The notes: a model not told the origin generated them from the sequence alone. A stretch of DNA of 64,000 bases from an uncultured Bacteroidales bacterium (GCA_946187695.1 CAMHSB010000009.1:1-64000), one strand, 5' to 3'; positions 44,965 through 55,168 are shown, counted from the stretch's first letter. Numbers and translations: made by a program.

Positions 44965-45957
44965 ATGAAAAAGTGGTTATTTTATGCGCTAATTGCGTGC
45001 GTTTTAATCAGTTGTGGTTCGGGTAACGAACGTCTGCTTACTTCTGCGACGGGTTCGATTTACGAGTGTCTGATTGTGAGTGATGCCTCGGTCAAAGACG
45101 CGGTATGTGAGACCATGGGAGGGGATATGTACGGTCTGCCGCAGATGGAGGCGTACTTTACCGTTTCGCATGTGACGCCGGCTTTGTTTGACGACCTGCT
45201 CAAGGGTACACGCAACATACTGATCGTGGATCTGAATCCGAACAAATACACGCATGTGCTGGCCAAGAAATCGACCGATGTATGGTCTAAGCCGCAGGCT
45301 ATGATTCGCATCCAGGCGCCGGATAAAGAAACCTTCCTCCACTACTGGTCGGAACAGGGCGAAGCCGTACGTGAGTGGTTTGTGCGCGAGGAGTTAGCCC
45401 GCCAGATCCGTTTCTACCGTGCGAACACCAATAAGGACGCGCGTGCGTGGCTGCAGAAACAAGGCTACGACATGCTTGTTCCGGAAGATTATATCACCAT
45501 CTCTCCGGATTCGTCCGTCCTCTGGTGCTGCAATAACAAAGGTCCGATGCGGAAAGATATCGTCGTTTGGAGTTATCCGTACACCGCACAGGAGCAGTTC
45601 TCCTGCGACTCCATCATCGCCCAACGAAATGCCATTCTGGGTCGACTCGTGACCGCCCAAGTACCGGGCAGTCATATGGGTACCGAATACAAACATTTCC
45701 CACCGGTGAGCCGTTCCGTTCCAGCGCTGCGCGATACGGTCGGCGGCTTCTACGCCATCGAGACGAGAGGCTTATGGAAAATACTGGACGGCGAAGCGAT
45801 GGGCGGTCCGTTCGTGAGCCTTACCCGTTTGGATCAGGTGAACGGTCGCGTGGTAACGGCCGAGGTCTTCCTCTATGCGCCCGGACAGAAAAAACGCAAT
45901 GCCATCAGACAGATGGAAGCTATTCTCTACACGCTCCAAATGCCGAATGAGCGATGA
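44965..45957 (+). CDS. DUF4837 family lipoprotein
   Basis: A 330-residue lipoprotein with signal LFYALIACVLISCGSG. The mature part begins NERLLTSATGSIYECLIVSD, typical of DUF4837 (a Bacteroidales family of unknown role). Later RSVPALRDTVGGFYAIETRGLWK is also typical. It overlaps pnuC by 4 bp. Confidence 0.87.
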   Translation: MKKWLFYALIACVLISCGSGNERLLTSATGSIYECLIVSDASVKDAVCETMGGDMYGLPQMEAYFTVSHVTPALFDDLLKGTRNILIVDLNPNKYTHVLAKKSTDVWSKPQAMIRIQAPDKETFLHYWSEQGEAVREWFVREELARQIRFYRANTNKDARAWLQKQGYDMLVPEDYITISPDSSVLWCCNNKGPMRKDIVVWSYPYTAQEQFSCDSIIAQRNAILGRLVTAQVPGSHMGTEYKHFPPVSRSVPALRDTVGGFYAIETRGLWKILDGEAMGGPFVSLTRLDQVNGRVVTAEVFLYAPGQKKRNAIRQMEAILYTLQMPNER

Positions 45958-46523
45958 GTCTATCGCAAGACACATACTTGTCGCTAATCAGTTGCTGCCT
46001 CGGCATCTGCTCCGTCGTGCTGGCTTCGCGACGTAACATCCTCACCTTCGCTTTCGGTTTTGCACAGGTGCTCACCTACACCTGGCTCTGTTACAGCCAG
46101 CGTTTCTACGGCGAGATAGCCATCAACGCCTATTATTTCGGCACGATGGTGTATGGTGTCTTTGTTTGGAAAAAACGTTTACGTCCGAACGATGGTCGGA
46201 TGGCGGTAGAACCGCGCAGTCTGCAACCGGCCGTTATAGCTCTTATTGCGGTCATCACCCTACTCGGTTCTTGGCTTGTCGGATGGATACTGACCGGGAC
46301 CAACGATACACAGCCTTACTTGGATGCCTTTACGACAGTACCTGCACTCGTGGCACAGGTACTGATGATTCTCGTTTATCGCGAGCATTGGTTCATATGG
46401 CTCGCCGTCGATATCTTAAGCGTGATCCTTTGGATCCGCGCAGGCGATTATTTCATGGTCACGCAGTACGTCATCTGGTGCGCCAATTGTATCTACGGCA
46501 TCATTTCTTGGCGGAAGCCTTGA
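45954..46523 (+). CDS. pnuC: Nicotinamide mononucleotide/riboside transporter PnuC
   Basis: A 189-residue membrane protein with about seven helices. The C-terminal segment FMVTQYVIWCANCIYGIISWRK is typical of PnuC. It takes up nicotinamide riboside or a related vitamin, feeding NAD synthesis. Its end overlaps the convergent Ig-like lipoprotein gene by 23 bp. Confidence 0.9.
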   Translation: MSLSQDTYLSLISCCLGICSVVLASRRNILTFAFGFAQVLTYTWLCYSQRFYGEIAINAYYFGTMVYGVFVWKKRLRPNDGRMAVEPRSLQPAVIALIAVITLLGSWLVGWILTGTNDTQPYLDAFTTVPALVAQVLMILVYREHWFIWLAVDILSVILWIRAGDYFMVTQYVIWCANCIYGIISWRKP

Positions 46524-48213
46524 TCAACTCTTTGGGTTTGGATGTGGTCTGCTCAATCGCCGTGTAATCCCATTCTTCCTCAAAATCCCAGTTGGATTTC
46601 GTTTGGATCTTATCCGGATAATAATAGATCGGTTCCGGCTGACGTTTATCGGACCACGAACCGGTTGTCCATTGACCATCCCCGTTCTCGTCCATATACA
46701 GACGCAGGTAATAGGCATCTGGCTTGAGGTACTGGAAATAGGCCCCTTCTTCCGTTGCCGGCAACTCACGCAGTACCGCATCGGCACTTGTCAACACCTG
46801 AATCCGCGCGCGGGGCTCGAAAGGCACCAGCTTGACACGCAAAGTCGAATATTCGGACAGCGCCTTAAGCTGTAGCGGATAGGTACCCTTGACATGCGTG
46901 ATGCCGTAGATATCATGCATCGCGCCGCTATCGACCTGCAACTCATACTTACCCTCCGGTTTGAACTTCGCCAGGAACGTTAACTCCATCGGCAAGGTGT
47001 CATATTCCGCCATCCGGAATGGTATCGGTTTGAGGATCGAATCCACCCGTTCGAACAGATGGAAAGAATCCCTTTCGATAGATGCTAAGGGTGTCGTGCA
47101 GAAAAGCCGAAGCGTATCAAAGAGATCAAAACTCTTCCGCGCGTTCGATTTCAGATCCAAGCGGCGGTTCTTGTTCTGCCGTTCCAGCGCCTCTTTGGCT
47201 TTCGCAGACAGTTTCGGTGAACGCCAGAAAGCCCGCAGGGTATCGACCGTCCACTCCAACTGATAGATACTATCCGTACGGCGGTAACGCGCCTCGATAT
47301 ACAACGAGTCCTGCGCGATGGACATGCTGTCCATCAACCACAGCGTCACCGTATCACGATTGGCAGAGTACTTGATATGGTAGTTGATACTATCCGTCAA
47401 GGGCCGCAACTCCGGCAGACTGTCTGGAGTCGAAGAGAACAAAATCTGGATCCTATGCTGCTTGTCACGCAGGGTACGCTGCAGGTACAGCTTCTGCTGT
47501 TTCTCCTTGAAAAGGAAGAGCGTAGCCTGGGTCGTGTCATGCGGGGAGATGACCGAATCGCCAAAAGCCAGCGCCTCACCGGGTGTCAAACGGTAATCCT
47601 TACTGATATCGTCCACGGCATATAAACGATACTTGCCCTCCCGCATATTGCCTATCCGGAAAAATCCTGCCGAATCAGTACGCGCCACACGGGTGAACGG
47701 CATGGATACAAAAGCCGAGTCGTCCATATTCTCCTGAATACCCACAAAAATACCCTTCATCGGATTGAGCGTCTCAGCCTCGAACACACGCCCGCAGTAC
47801 TCCAAGGTATCAATCGTCGGACCGGTCGAGAAATAGAACGTATACCCCTTTATCGACACTTGCTCGCGGTAATCGCACACGGCTTCGCCGAAATCGATCG
47901 TATAGGTCGTGCTGTCGCGCAAGCTGTCCTGGAACTGCACAATCAGTTTTTTTCCACGCGCCTTGACCTCCGGCGGGTTCTGCTGCGGAGGAGACATCAA
48001 GAGGTTATTGGCCAGATCCTTAAGTTCGATATACTCATCGAACGTCACTTCGATCTTCTTGCCTTTGAACTCCAACGCCCCCATCACCGGCTCCGACTCA
48101 CGCGGATGCGGCGGCACGGTATCTTTCGGACCGCCCTGCGGCCCGATTCCCCTGTTCGCACAACTCGCAAAGAGCACGATCAGTAGAAAAATACTATAAT
48201 GTTTTAATCTCAT
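46501..48213 (-). CDS. Ig-like domain (Big_5) lipoprotein
   Basis: About 570 residues. The lipoprotein signal is LLIVLFASCANRG, followed by GGPKDTVPPHPRESEP and KIEVTFDEYIELKDLANNLL, a Big_5 Ig-like domain common in Bacteroidota surface proteins. Later parts contain beta-rich repeats such as FFRIGNMREGKYRLYAVDD. The start at 48213 (MRLKHYSI) sets the signal peptide at the N-terminus. It overlaps the deacetylase gene by 20 bp. Probably a structural cell-surface protein. Confidence 0.8.
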   Translation of the reverse strand: MRLKHYSIFLLIVLFASCANRGIGPQGGPKDTVPPHPRESEPVMGALEFKGKKIEVTFDEYIELKDLANNLLMSPPQQNPPEVKARGKKLIVQFQDSLRDSTTYTIDFGEAVCDYREQVSIKGYTFYFSTGPTIDTLEYCGRVFEAETLNPMKGIFVGIQENMDDSAFVSMPFTRVARTDSAGFFRIGNMREGKYRLYAVDDISKDYRLTPGEALAFGDSVISPHDTTQATLFLFKEKQQKLYLQRTLRDKQHRIQILFSSTPDSLPELRPLTDSINYHIKYSANRDTVTLWLMDSMSIAQDSLYIEARYRRTDSIYQLEWTVDTLRAFWRSPKLSAKAKEALERQNKNRRLDLKSNARKSFDLFDTLRLFCTTPLASIERDSFHLFERVDSILKPIPFRMAEYDTLPMELTFLAKFKPEGKYELQVDSGAMHDIYGITHVKGTYPLQLKALSEYSTLRVKLVPFEPRARIQVLTSADAVLRELPATEEGAYFQYLKPDAYYLRLYMDENGDGQWTTGSWSDKRQPEPIYYYPDKIQTKSNWDFEEEWDYTAIEQTTSKPKELIKASAKK

Positions 48214-48799
48214 ACCCATTGGCAAGCAACCATTCGATAGCTTTCGGCAATACCTCCAACATCCGTTCGTTCGACTTGATCGAGTCATGGAAATTAATGA
48301 TACTGCCCGGTCGTGTCTGGCGTTGGATCTGTTGCAGCATCGCCTCGGGTGTCCGACGCGGATTATAATCGCGTGTCAGCACGTCCCACAGATAAATCTC
48401 ATAACCCCGTTGCTTCACCGCCCTGCGCTGCCAAACCCACGTCCGACCGTATGGAGGCCTAAACAGTTTCGTCTCTTTGGGAAACTTCTGTACATTCGCG
48501 ATATACTCGGCAGTACTTACTTTCCAGCCCTTCATGTGGTTGTAGGTGTGGTTGCCGATCGCATGACCGCCTTTCACCACCATCTCAAACACCTCGGGGT
48601 GCTTGTCGATGTTCTCCCCTACCATGAAAAAAGTGGCCTTAACGCCGTACTTATCCAAAATCGCCAACACCTTCGGAGTCACCTCCGGTATCGGACCATC
48701 ATCAAAAGTCAGATAGACCGCCTTCCCCACGCGGCACTTGCCGCATGGGTACAGGCGTTGTAATATATTTTTCAAAATTCTGCTCAATCTAATTACCAA
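48194..48799 (-). CDS. Polysaccharide deacetylase family protein (NodB fold)
   Basis: A 201-residue carbohydrate esterase family 4 enzyme. Motifs: AVYLTFDDGPIPEVTPKVL with catalytic Asp-Asp, the zinc motif HAIGNHTYNH, and FRPPYGRT. A basic segment at the N-terminus may anchor it; no signal peptide is clear. It is close to peptidoglycan or N-acetylglucosamine deacetylases of Bacteroidales. It overlaps both neighbours (20 and 7 bp) in a four-gene minus-strand operon. Confidence 0.9.
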   Translation of the reverse strand: MVIRLSRILKNILQRLYPCGKCRVGKAVYLTFDDGPIPEVTPKVLAILDKYGVKATFFMVGENIDKHPEVFEMVVKGGHAIGNHTYNHMKGWKVSTAEYIANVQKFPKETKLFRPPYGRTWVWQRRAVKQRGYEIYLWDVLTRDYNPRRTPEAMLQQIQRQTRPGSIINFHDSIKSNERMLEVLPKAIEWLLANGYEIKTL

Positions 48800-49749
48800 G
48801 CTAAGGAAGATGCACCCAAAATAGCGGCATCGCTGTCTTTCAAAATCGAAATCGACACAGGGATCTTACCCTTCCAGATCGGCATCAGGTTCGCATCCAA
48901 AGCCTCGCGGATCGGATCCATGATCCAATGACCGGACTTGGTCAGACCGCCGAACAGGATAATCGCCTCCGGGCTGGAGAAATGCACGAAGTCGGCCAGT
49001 TTCTCGCCCAACAGACGACCCGTATAATCGAAGATCTCTTTCGCTACCAAATCACCCTTCTCTGCCGCGTCAAACACATCTTTCGAAGTGATGTTATTGA
49101 TATCTGCCACTTCGCGAAGCAAGGTCGGTTGAGTCGTAGCCGTCACAATCTCTTTTGCCGTACGAGCCACACCGGTAGCCGAAGCGTAAGCCTCGATACA
49201 TCCCTTTTGGCCGCAACCGCACAGACGTCCGTTACCGCTATGATCAATCTTGCAATGGCCCAACTCACCCGCGAAACCGTCGTGTCCGTAGAGCAGCTTA
49301 CCGTCAATCACGATACCGCTACCTACACCCGTACCGAGCGTAATCACGATGAAGTTCTTCATACCGCGAGCCGAACCGTAGATCATCTCGCCTTGTGCAG
49401 CGGCATTCGCGTCGTTGGTGATCGTGCACTTCACACCCATGCGCTCGCTGATCAGTTTAGCAAACGGCACAACACCCTTCCAAGGCAGGTTCGGAGCCTG
49501 CTCGATGCAACCCGAATAGAAATTGGCATTCGGCGCACCGCAGCCGACACCCACGATATCACTCATCGTCAGGCCTTCTTCTGCCACTAACTTCTTCAAA
49601 CCCTCACACAACACGTCGCAGTATTCGTCAATATCCGGATACTGTTGGGTGGGAATTGAATTACTGCGAAGCACTTTACCTTCGTCATTTACCAAACCGA
49701 ACTTGGTGCCTGTGCCTCCCAAATCGATACCTAAAGCGTACTTTTTCAT
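48793..49749 (-). CDS. ROK family sugar kinase (glucokinase-like)
   Basis: A 318-residue kinase. ATP-binding YALGIDLGGTGTKFGLV and the ROK zinc motif CGCGQKGCIEAYASATG are present, with the GELGHCKID sequence holding sugar and zinc ligands. It phosphorylates glucose or another hexose. It is encoded between the deacetylase and the S9 peptidase and overlaps each by a few bases. Confidence 0.92.
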   Translation of the reverse strand: MKKYALGIDLGGTGTKFGLVNDEGKVLRSNSIPTQQYPDIDEYCDVLCEGLKKLVAEEGLTMSDIVGVGCGAPNANFYSGCIEQAPNLPWKGVVPFAKLISERMGVKCTITNDANAAAQGEMIYGSARGMKNFIVITLGTGVGSGIVIDGKLLYGHDGFAGELGHCKIDHSGNGRLCGCGQKGCIEAYASATGVARTAKEIVTATTQPTLLREVADINNITSKDVFDAAEKGDLVAKEIFDYTGRLLGEKLADFVHFSSPEAIILFGGLTKSGHWIMDPIREALDANLMPIWKGKIPVSISILKDSDAAILGASSLAW

Positions 49750-51713
49750 TGTTTTAGATTATTTTGTAAGAAATTTAAAATCCGATTATGCATATGCGCG
49801 GCGTTATTGCCTTTGCGCAAGAAATGATTGTCGTCCGGATAGAGCTGCATCTCAAACTGCTTGTCAGCCTCCACCAAGGCATGAATATACTGCATCGTGT
49901 GCTGCACGTGTACGTTATCGTCCGCCGTACCGTGAATAATCAGCACGTTCCCCGTCAAGTCTGCTGCCTTATTGAGCAAGGAAGCCGCTTCATAACCGCG
50001 ATCGTTCACCTGCGGACGACGCATATAACGCTCCGTATAGGCGCTGTCGTATAGTTTCCAATCCGTCACCGGCGCAATCGCCACTCCGGCTTTAAACGGA
50101 TGTCCCTTGGTACTCATCGTATAGAGCGTCTCGTAACCGCCATAGCTCCAGCCCATGATCGCCATATGCTCTCCGTCGATGTCGTCGCGCTTGGCTATCT
50201 CGTTGGCGGCCATGATCAGGTCCTCCGCCTCTTTCTGCCCCAATTGCATATAGGTCTCGTTCCGCCATGCGCGGCCCTTACAATCGCTGCCCCGCGTATC
50301 CACGATCAGCACCGCATAGCCTTCTTCCACCAACGCATACTCAAAACGCTTACGCCATCTGTTCAGCACCCGCTGACTCGCCGGACCGCTATAGTGCATC
50401 ACGATTAAGGGCTTAGAACTGAGGGTCTTAGGACTTAGGAACATGGCCTCCAAACCATTTATATTCAGCATCTGCGGCTCCGGCAAACCGTTGGCCTGCC
50501 ATGCCTCGCGAACCTCCTTATTGTCCTCGATCAACTCAAGTTTATTCTTTGAATAAAGATAATACGTATTCGGCGTCTCGAAACTCTGGTAGCAGAACAC
50601 AGCCTTGTTCGCTTCCTTGTCGAAACGGGCCGACCACATGCCTTCGTCTTTGGTCAGTTGCGTGATATCACCTTTCTTGCTATTCAAGGCATAAATCTGT
50701 CGCGTAGCAGGAGTCGGAGCTGCCTGATAATACAGCGTCTGGCTCTTCTCGTTGAACGCATAGAGAGCCGTCACATCGATACCTTCCGGCGTTAACGCAC
50801 GAATCTTGATACCGTCGGTTCCGTACAGGTACGCTTGCCGCCAACCGCTCTGTTCGTTCAGCACGATCATCCGACCGTCGCTTAACCACAACCACTCGTC
50901 GAACAAACTGTAATCCACAAAATACTGCTTGCTCTCTTCGCGATACCACGGATACGCCACCGTCGATTTGGCATTGCAACTGAACACCTCCATCTTCGTC
51001 TGGTCGCGGTTCACGCGCACAACAAACAAAGTGCTCTCGTTATACCATTTAAGACGCGGGAAATAGACATCGGCATTTTCCTTATTGACCTGCATCGTCA
51101 AGATGCCTTTTGTCGCTACGTCGTACACGCACACACTCGCCTTCGCGTTGGCACATCCTGCTTTCGGGTATCGCAGGCTCTCGGCTTTCGGATATTGGGT
51201 ATCGGCGTACACGTCCCATGAGAACGTCGGCACTTCCGTCTCGTCCAACTTCACAAACGCTAACATCTTCGAATCCGGACTCCAAGCAAACAGGGCCGTC
51301 GTTCCGAACTCTTCTTCGTACAACCAATCCGCCACACCGCTGATGATATCCGTGTTCTCATTCTTCGTCACGGCGATCTCCGTGCCGAAATCGAGTTTAT
51401 GGATATAGAGGTTATTGTCTTTGGCAAACGCTACATAACGTCCGTTAGGCGACAACACAGCGTCCCGTACCGGACCAAAACCAAGGCCCGCACCTAACTG
51501 CTTGCGCGTGTGACGCATGGTGTCGATTATGAACCAATCCGCCACTTCCGAATGACGGAAAATCTGCTGTTCGTTCTCTTTCTCCAAACGATAGCGACCG
51601 GTGACCTCTATGCCGAGAATGGAATCCTGCTCGGCAACCGACAGGGTATTCGCTTTGTATTCACCAGACAAAATACCGGTCAACACACCCAATAGTATTG
51701 CAAATAGTTTCAT
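49746..51713 (-). CDS. S9 family peptidase (dipeptidyl peptidase IV-like)
   Basis: A 655-residue serine peptidase with a signal peptide at the N-terminus. A beta-propeller covers residues ~60-400, and the hydrolase domain follows. The triad is visible: Ser in MGWSYGGYETLY, Asp in HGTADDNVHVQ, His in YPDDNHFLRKGN. It is expected in the periplasm, trimming dipeptides from peptides used as carbon or nitrogen source. An upstream simple repeat of 'ctttcactcctt' words separates it from the next gene. Confidence 0.93.
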   Translation of the reverse strand: MKLFAILLGVLTGILSGEYKANTLSVAEQDSILGIEVTGRYRLEKENEQQIFRHSEVADWFIIDTMRHTRKQLGAGLGFGPVRDAVLSPNGRYVAFAKDNNLYIHKLDFGTEIAVTKNENTDIISGVADWLYEEEFGTTALFAWSPDSKMLAFVKLDETEVPTFSWDVYADTQYPKAESLRYPKAGCANAKASVCVYDVATKGILTMQVNKENADVYFPRLKWYNESTLFVVRVNRDQTKMEVFSCNAKSTVAYPWYREESKQYFVDYSLFDEWLWLSDGRMIVLNEQSGWRQAYLYGTDGIKIRALTPEGIDVTALYAFNEKSQTLYYQAAPTPATRQIYALNSKKGDITQLTKDEGMWSARFDKEANKAVFCYQSFETPNTYYLYSKNKLELIEDNKEVREAWQANGLPEPQMLNINGLEAMFLSPKTLSSKPLIVMHYSGPASQRVLNRWRKRFEYALVEEGYAVLIVDTRGSDCKGRAWRNETYMQLGQKEAEDLIMAANEIAKRDDIDGEHMAIMGWSYGGYETLYTMSTKGHPFKAGVAIAPVTDWKLYDSAYTERYMRRPQVNDRGYEAASLLNKAADLTGNVLIIHGTADDNVHVQHTMQYIHALVEADKQFEMQLYPDDNHFLRKGNNAAHMHNRILNFLQNNLKQ

Positions 51714-51717
51714 TCTT

Positions 51718-52986
51718 TCACTCCTTCAACTTTAATTCTTTCACACCATTATGAATAATCAAATCATAGTTCCCAAACGGAATAATCCAATCCTTATTCG
51801 CTCTTACCTCTTCACTTTTCACTTCCTCCACACCATGCGTCTTCGGGAAACTCCACCACCGAATCGGCACATTCGGGTCCGGTAGCGCATATAGCGCCCA
51901 CAGGCCATTTGCTTCGGCGCTAATATTATAATAATTACTTAGCCATGCTTCCGATTCTTCATAATGTTGGAAAAGCATCCAATATTCCTCTCCTTCTTCT
52001 TTCGCGATAAACATCCAGGTTGAGTCCGACACCATTCGGTACTGCCATGCCGAAGCATCATCCGTTAATTTCGTACAAGCCATATCATGCCCCACAAACG
52101 ATCCGCTCGAATAGTGCTTGATCGTACAGGTCCCGTCCGTCGTATTAAAATCGATATAATACAAATCGCTCGAATAAACCATCTCCGCGCTATTATACAT
52201 CGCCACGTACCCGTTCACTACTTCCCCGGTTAGGGTCAGCCCGTGCATATCCAGCATATAATACCCCGATTGCGGTTGTGCCTGTTTCTCCCAGGTCGGC
52301 GGCGCCACATCCGTATATACAGCCCAGAAAGTCGTGTTCTTCTTCGGGTAATAACGTGTGCCCGGATCTAACATATAGGGTTGCATATACTCCGGTTCGC
52401 TTACAGCTTCCGGAGACCAGCCTGCAAAATACCAACCGTCTTTATCATCTCCGTTCGGCAACACCACTCCGCCTGCAATCGTCTCTTCCGTCAACTGCTG
52501 CGTCTCACCGTCCGACACCAACGTCACCGCGTACTTGGGCGCCGTCGAGGACACGTACGCAATCTCAAACTTCTCCACATGCAAGGAACTCTCCGTACCT
52601 GCTACTTCTATCACCAAACTGCCATCCACCAAATCCTGTGTCCCCTTCCAAGTCACCGCCTTATAGTTTGTATTATCGTATGCACCGAACCATTCTTTAT
52701 ACGTCCCTTCCTTATAAAAGAACTGCGTGCCGTCCGCCTTCATCGTGATGGTTCCCGCACCGGCGTTCTTGTTCGAACGGACATACACCTTGATCTCCTG
52801 CAACTGCAGCAACTCCAGTCCGCTCAGACTCAAGGTCGCCTTATCGCCCGCGCGTACGGAACCTTTCTGGTAATCACACGCGTAAACCACCCCGATATCG
52901 TAGGGCCATGAGCCTTCCATCGAAACGCTGTTCTTCGACTCGACGGTAAACGTCATTACGCTCAGTAAGATCAATAAGATGTTCAT
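51718..52986 (-). CDS. Secreted protein with InlB-like repeat, unknown function
   Basis: A 422-residue exported protein (signal MNILLILLSVMTFTVES). It has beta-sandwich-like N-terminal sequence (residues ~20-150) and an InlB B-repeat-like segment around 155-230 (DGWYFAGWSPEAV). The C-terminal part shows Trp/Tyr-rich sequence near a terminal LIIHNGVKELKLKE. It lies downstream of the left Cthe_2159 protein gene on the same strand and may be the last member of that locus. No family assignment is secure. Confidence 0.6.
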   Translation of the reverse strand: MNILLILLSVMTFTVESKNSVSMEGSWPYDIGVVYACDYQKGSVRAGDKATLSLSGLELLQLQEIKVYVRSNKNAGAGTITMKADGTQFFYKEGTYKEWFGAYDNTNYKAVTWKGTQDLVDGSLVIEVAGTESSLHVEKFEIAYVSSTAPKYAVTLVSDGETQQLTEETIAGGVVLPNGDDKDGWYFAGWSPEAVSEPEYMQPYMLDPGTRYYPKKNTTFWAVYTDVAPPTWEKQAQPQSGYYMLDMHGLTLTGEVVNGYVAMYNSAEMVYSSDLYYIDFNTTDGTCTIKHYSSGSFVGHDMACTKLTDDASAWQYRMVSDSTWMFIAKEEGEEYWMLFQHYEESEAWLSNYYNISAEANGLWALYALPDPNVPIRWWSFPKTHGVEEVKSEEVRANKDWIIPFGNYDLIIHNGVKELKLKE

Positions 52987-53021
52987 TGTTTTGCGCTATT
53001 TCTCCGAGAAGATGTACTCGA

Positions 53022-54305
53022 TCACCATCCCGGTCTTCCTCCGCCGCCACCGGGGCCTCCACCGCCGGGACCACCGCCACCGGAATTACCTCCGCTATAC
53101 GTTGAGAGCGTGACAGACGAACCGCCGCTATAGGAAGCCGGATAATACCCCATTCCCTCGAAGATACTCGTTCCGGAAGGTGTAACATCCTTGTAGAGCG
53201 TCGGTTGCGAAGCACCCGACACAATGATGGTCGAAGCGTTACTGCTCGGGGTCTTGAACGCAAAAGTCGTTTCTCCTACCGTCATCGCATACCAGGTATT
53301 TGTACTGCCGGAAGCCTGATAGCACGTTTGCGTCAGACTGGCCCCACGCTCCAACGAACTGATCGCCACGATTGTACCGCCTGTGATATAGAGCTGTTTC
53401 TGCTCCTCGCTGTTGGCATCAATCGCCACTTCCGGACTACGTGCAGCGATCGCATAAACGAGACCACCTTGGATATAGCAGTTACCGTTCGCGTCGATAC
53501 CGTCATTGCTCGTCGAATAAGCACATACCATACCACCACTAATCGTCAGATCATCACCCGCGTTAATCGCATCATCCACGGCCTTCACGTAGATCTCTCC
53601 GCCGCTGACAACCAAAATACTGTCGCTCTCTATTCCCTCGGCGCTGGCGTTGATCACAAACGTACCGCCCTCGAAATAGATACCGTCGTTCGCCTCAATA
53701 CCCTTGTTAACCGACGTAATGGTCAGTTTACCCGTACTCTGCGCAAAAAGGATATAATCGTCAGAGCACAAGCCATTCTTGTAATTGCCTTTGATGGTCA
53801 AACTGCCGCCTCCGGACATAATCACCTGTCCTTCGCTGAAGAACGTTCCCTTACGATCTTCGTCCGAAGCGGTGTAGGAACTGCCGTCAGTCAGGCTGTT
53901 CGTTCCTTGCAGCACAACAAAACAACTCTTCTTGCACTGGTTATTGATTGCCGGACCGTCTGAACAAGTAAGCGTCAAGCCGTTCAGTATCAACTGGTGC
54001 CGCCTCGAGCCGTAGATTGTCAGTCGTCCCTGTCCGCTACCGCTCAAGAGATATGTGATATCCTTGACAGTAGAGTTAATCGTTACATAACCGTTCGTAC
54101 TTTCCACACTCACGCTGTCGTGCGAACCTGTGATTGTCGCACTCGCGCCATTCCACACAATGGCAATTGTGTCCACGGTTGAAATCGTGGTGTCGCCCGG
54201 AGCCGTCGTATCGCCCGTGTCGGCGCTTGTGTCCTCCGGACTGTTCTTGTCTGTGCAGGCGATCATCCCGATTGCCAGAAGCACTAGCATCCAAGACTTT
54301 TTCAT
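53022..54305 (-). CDS. Cthe_2159-type carbohydrate-binding beta-helix lipoprotein (left locus)
   Basis: A 427-residue surface protein. It has a lipoprotein signal (LLAIGMIACTDK), followed by a right-handed beta-helix of the Cthe_2159 type (formerly DUF4353), with repeats such as GGTFVINASAEGIESDS and NDGIDANGNCYIQGGLVYA. The C-terminal tail is Gly/Pro-rich (GGGGPGGGGPGGGGGRPGW). It is a shorter paralogue of the protein at 59658-61574, with shared blocks SSPEVAIDAN / RSPEVAIDAN and FAFKTPSS. Clostridium thermocellum Cthe_2159 binds cellulose and acidic polygalacturonate; the ligand here is unknown. It lies 4 bp after the left DUF2490 gene. Confidence 0.85.
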   Translation of the reverse strand: MKKSWMLVLLAIGMIACTDKNSPEDTSADTGDTTAPGDTTISTVDTIAIVWNGASATITGSHDSVSVESTNGYVTINSTVKDITYLLSGSGQGRLTIYGSRRHQLILNGLTLTCSDGPAINNQCKKSCFVVLQGTNSLTDGSSYTASDEDRKGTFFSEGQVIMSGGGSLTIKGNYKNGLCSDDYILFAQSTGKLTITSVNKGIEANDGIYFEGGTFVINASAEGIESDSILVVSGGEIYVKAVDDAINAGDDLTISGGMVCAYSTSNDGIDANGNCYIQGGLVYAIAARSPEVAIDANSEEQKQLYITGGTIVAISSLERGASLTQTCYQASGSTNTWYAMTVGETTFAFKTPSSNASTIIVSGASQPTLYKDVTPSGTSIFEGMGYYPASYSGGSSVTLSTYSGGNSGGGGPGGGGPGGGGGRPGW

Positions 54306-54309
54306 CTTT

Positions 54310-55152
54310 TTACCAATCTAAATTATACTTTACTCCGACGGTATGCATATACTGCGTTTCTTCCGTCAGTTGAATATATCCTTTTTTCTTTGTGATATTG
54401 ATGTCCCGATCGTAACCGTACGTGAAACGGTAGAAGAAATCGAGACTGCTCAATCGGCTTACCCGCCATTTGACACCGGCTTGCGTACGCACGTCGCAAA
54501 TGAACTGATGGCCGTTTTTCTGCTGGTATTCCGGTGCATTGAGCGTGTTCACCAGCTCCACCCACAGATAGGGCTTCACCGGCTTACCCGGAATCAGCGC
54601 TTCCGCTCCTACTCTACTGCGCAGGAACCAATCGATCTGGTTCTGTTCCAGCGCATTCACGCTGTCCGTTCGGGCGTCCATCTGGATACGCTCCCGCAGG
54701 TAGATCTTCGCATAATCGAAGGTGTATGAGCCCGTTACGCTGAAGAACGCACGGTGCCGCACCCACTCGTTCGCATCCGCTTTCTTGCTCTCTGACCATG
54801 TACTGTCCGGTCCCAACAACTTGAGCGTGTACCCGAGGTTGAGCTTGAGGTATGGAATCGGTTTATAACCGAGATCCAACGTCGTGTACGACTTGCGGAA
54901 ATTCGCACCCACCATCGAGTTATACACATCAAACCACAAGTCTTCACTCACACCTAACTGCAATCCGTTGTGCCATTTCTTTGTGAACGTTGCCCCGAAA
55001 CGCAACTGCGCCACGTTGCCTGTTACGGTTTCCCGGCTCTCATAGTCCCACGCGAAAAGGGGGAGGGCACAGAGCAGGAGTCCTACAGCGATAGCGGTCT
55101 TACAGCGCAGCGGTCTGTCAGTGAAACGGTCTGTCAGCGTTAGCGGTCTCAT
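54310..55152 (-). CDS. DUF2490-type outer-membrane barrel protein (left copy)
   Basis: About 280 residues. The start is MRPLTLTDRFTDRPL, followed by a signal peptide ending at LPLFA and barrel-like strands (YESRETVTGNVAQLRFGATF). DUF2490 proteins are outer-membrane barrels of unknown cargo. The first 263 bp of the gene are identical, base for base, to those of the right copy at 63213; after codon ~87 the two diverge to moderate similarity. It is preceded by the VTC-DUF4956 remnant and followed by the left Cthe_2159 gene. The ATG at 55152 is used in both copies; longer frames run into the remnant. Confidence 0.82.
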   Translation of the reverse strand: MRPLTLTDRFTDRPLRCKTAIAVGLLLCALPLFAWDYESRETVTGNVAQLRFGATFTKKWHNGLQLGVSEDLWFDVYNSMVGANFRKSYTTLDLGYKPIPYLKLNLGYTLKLLGPDSTWSESKKADANEWVRHRAFFSVTGSYTFDYAKIYLRERIQMDARTDSVNALEQNQIDWFLRSRVGAEALIPGKPVKPYLWVELVNTLNAPEYQQKNGHQFICDVRTQAGVKWRVSRLSSLDFFYRFTYGYDRDINITKKKGYIQLTEETQYMHTVGVKYNLDW

Positions 55153-55168
55153 ATTACTTGAATTTCGT
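54890..55168 (-). repeat. 279-bp perfect inverted repeat, left arm
   Basis: This block, read on the minus strand, is identical over 279 bp to 63197-63475 on the plus strand. It covers the last codons of the VTC-DUF4956 remnant, the 1-bp spacer and the first ~87 codons of DUF2490. Identity ends abruptly at both edges. The arms are 8.0 kb apart. Confidence 0.95.
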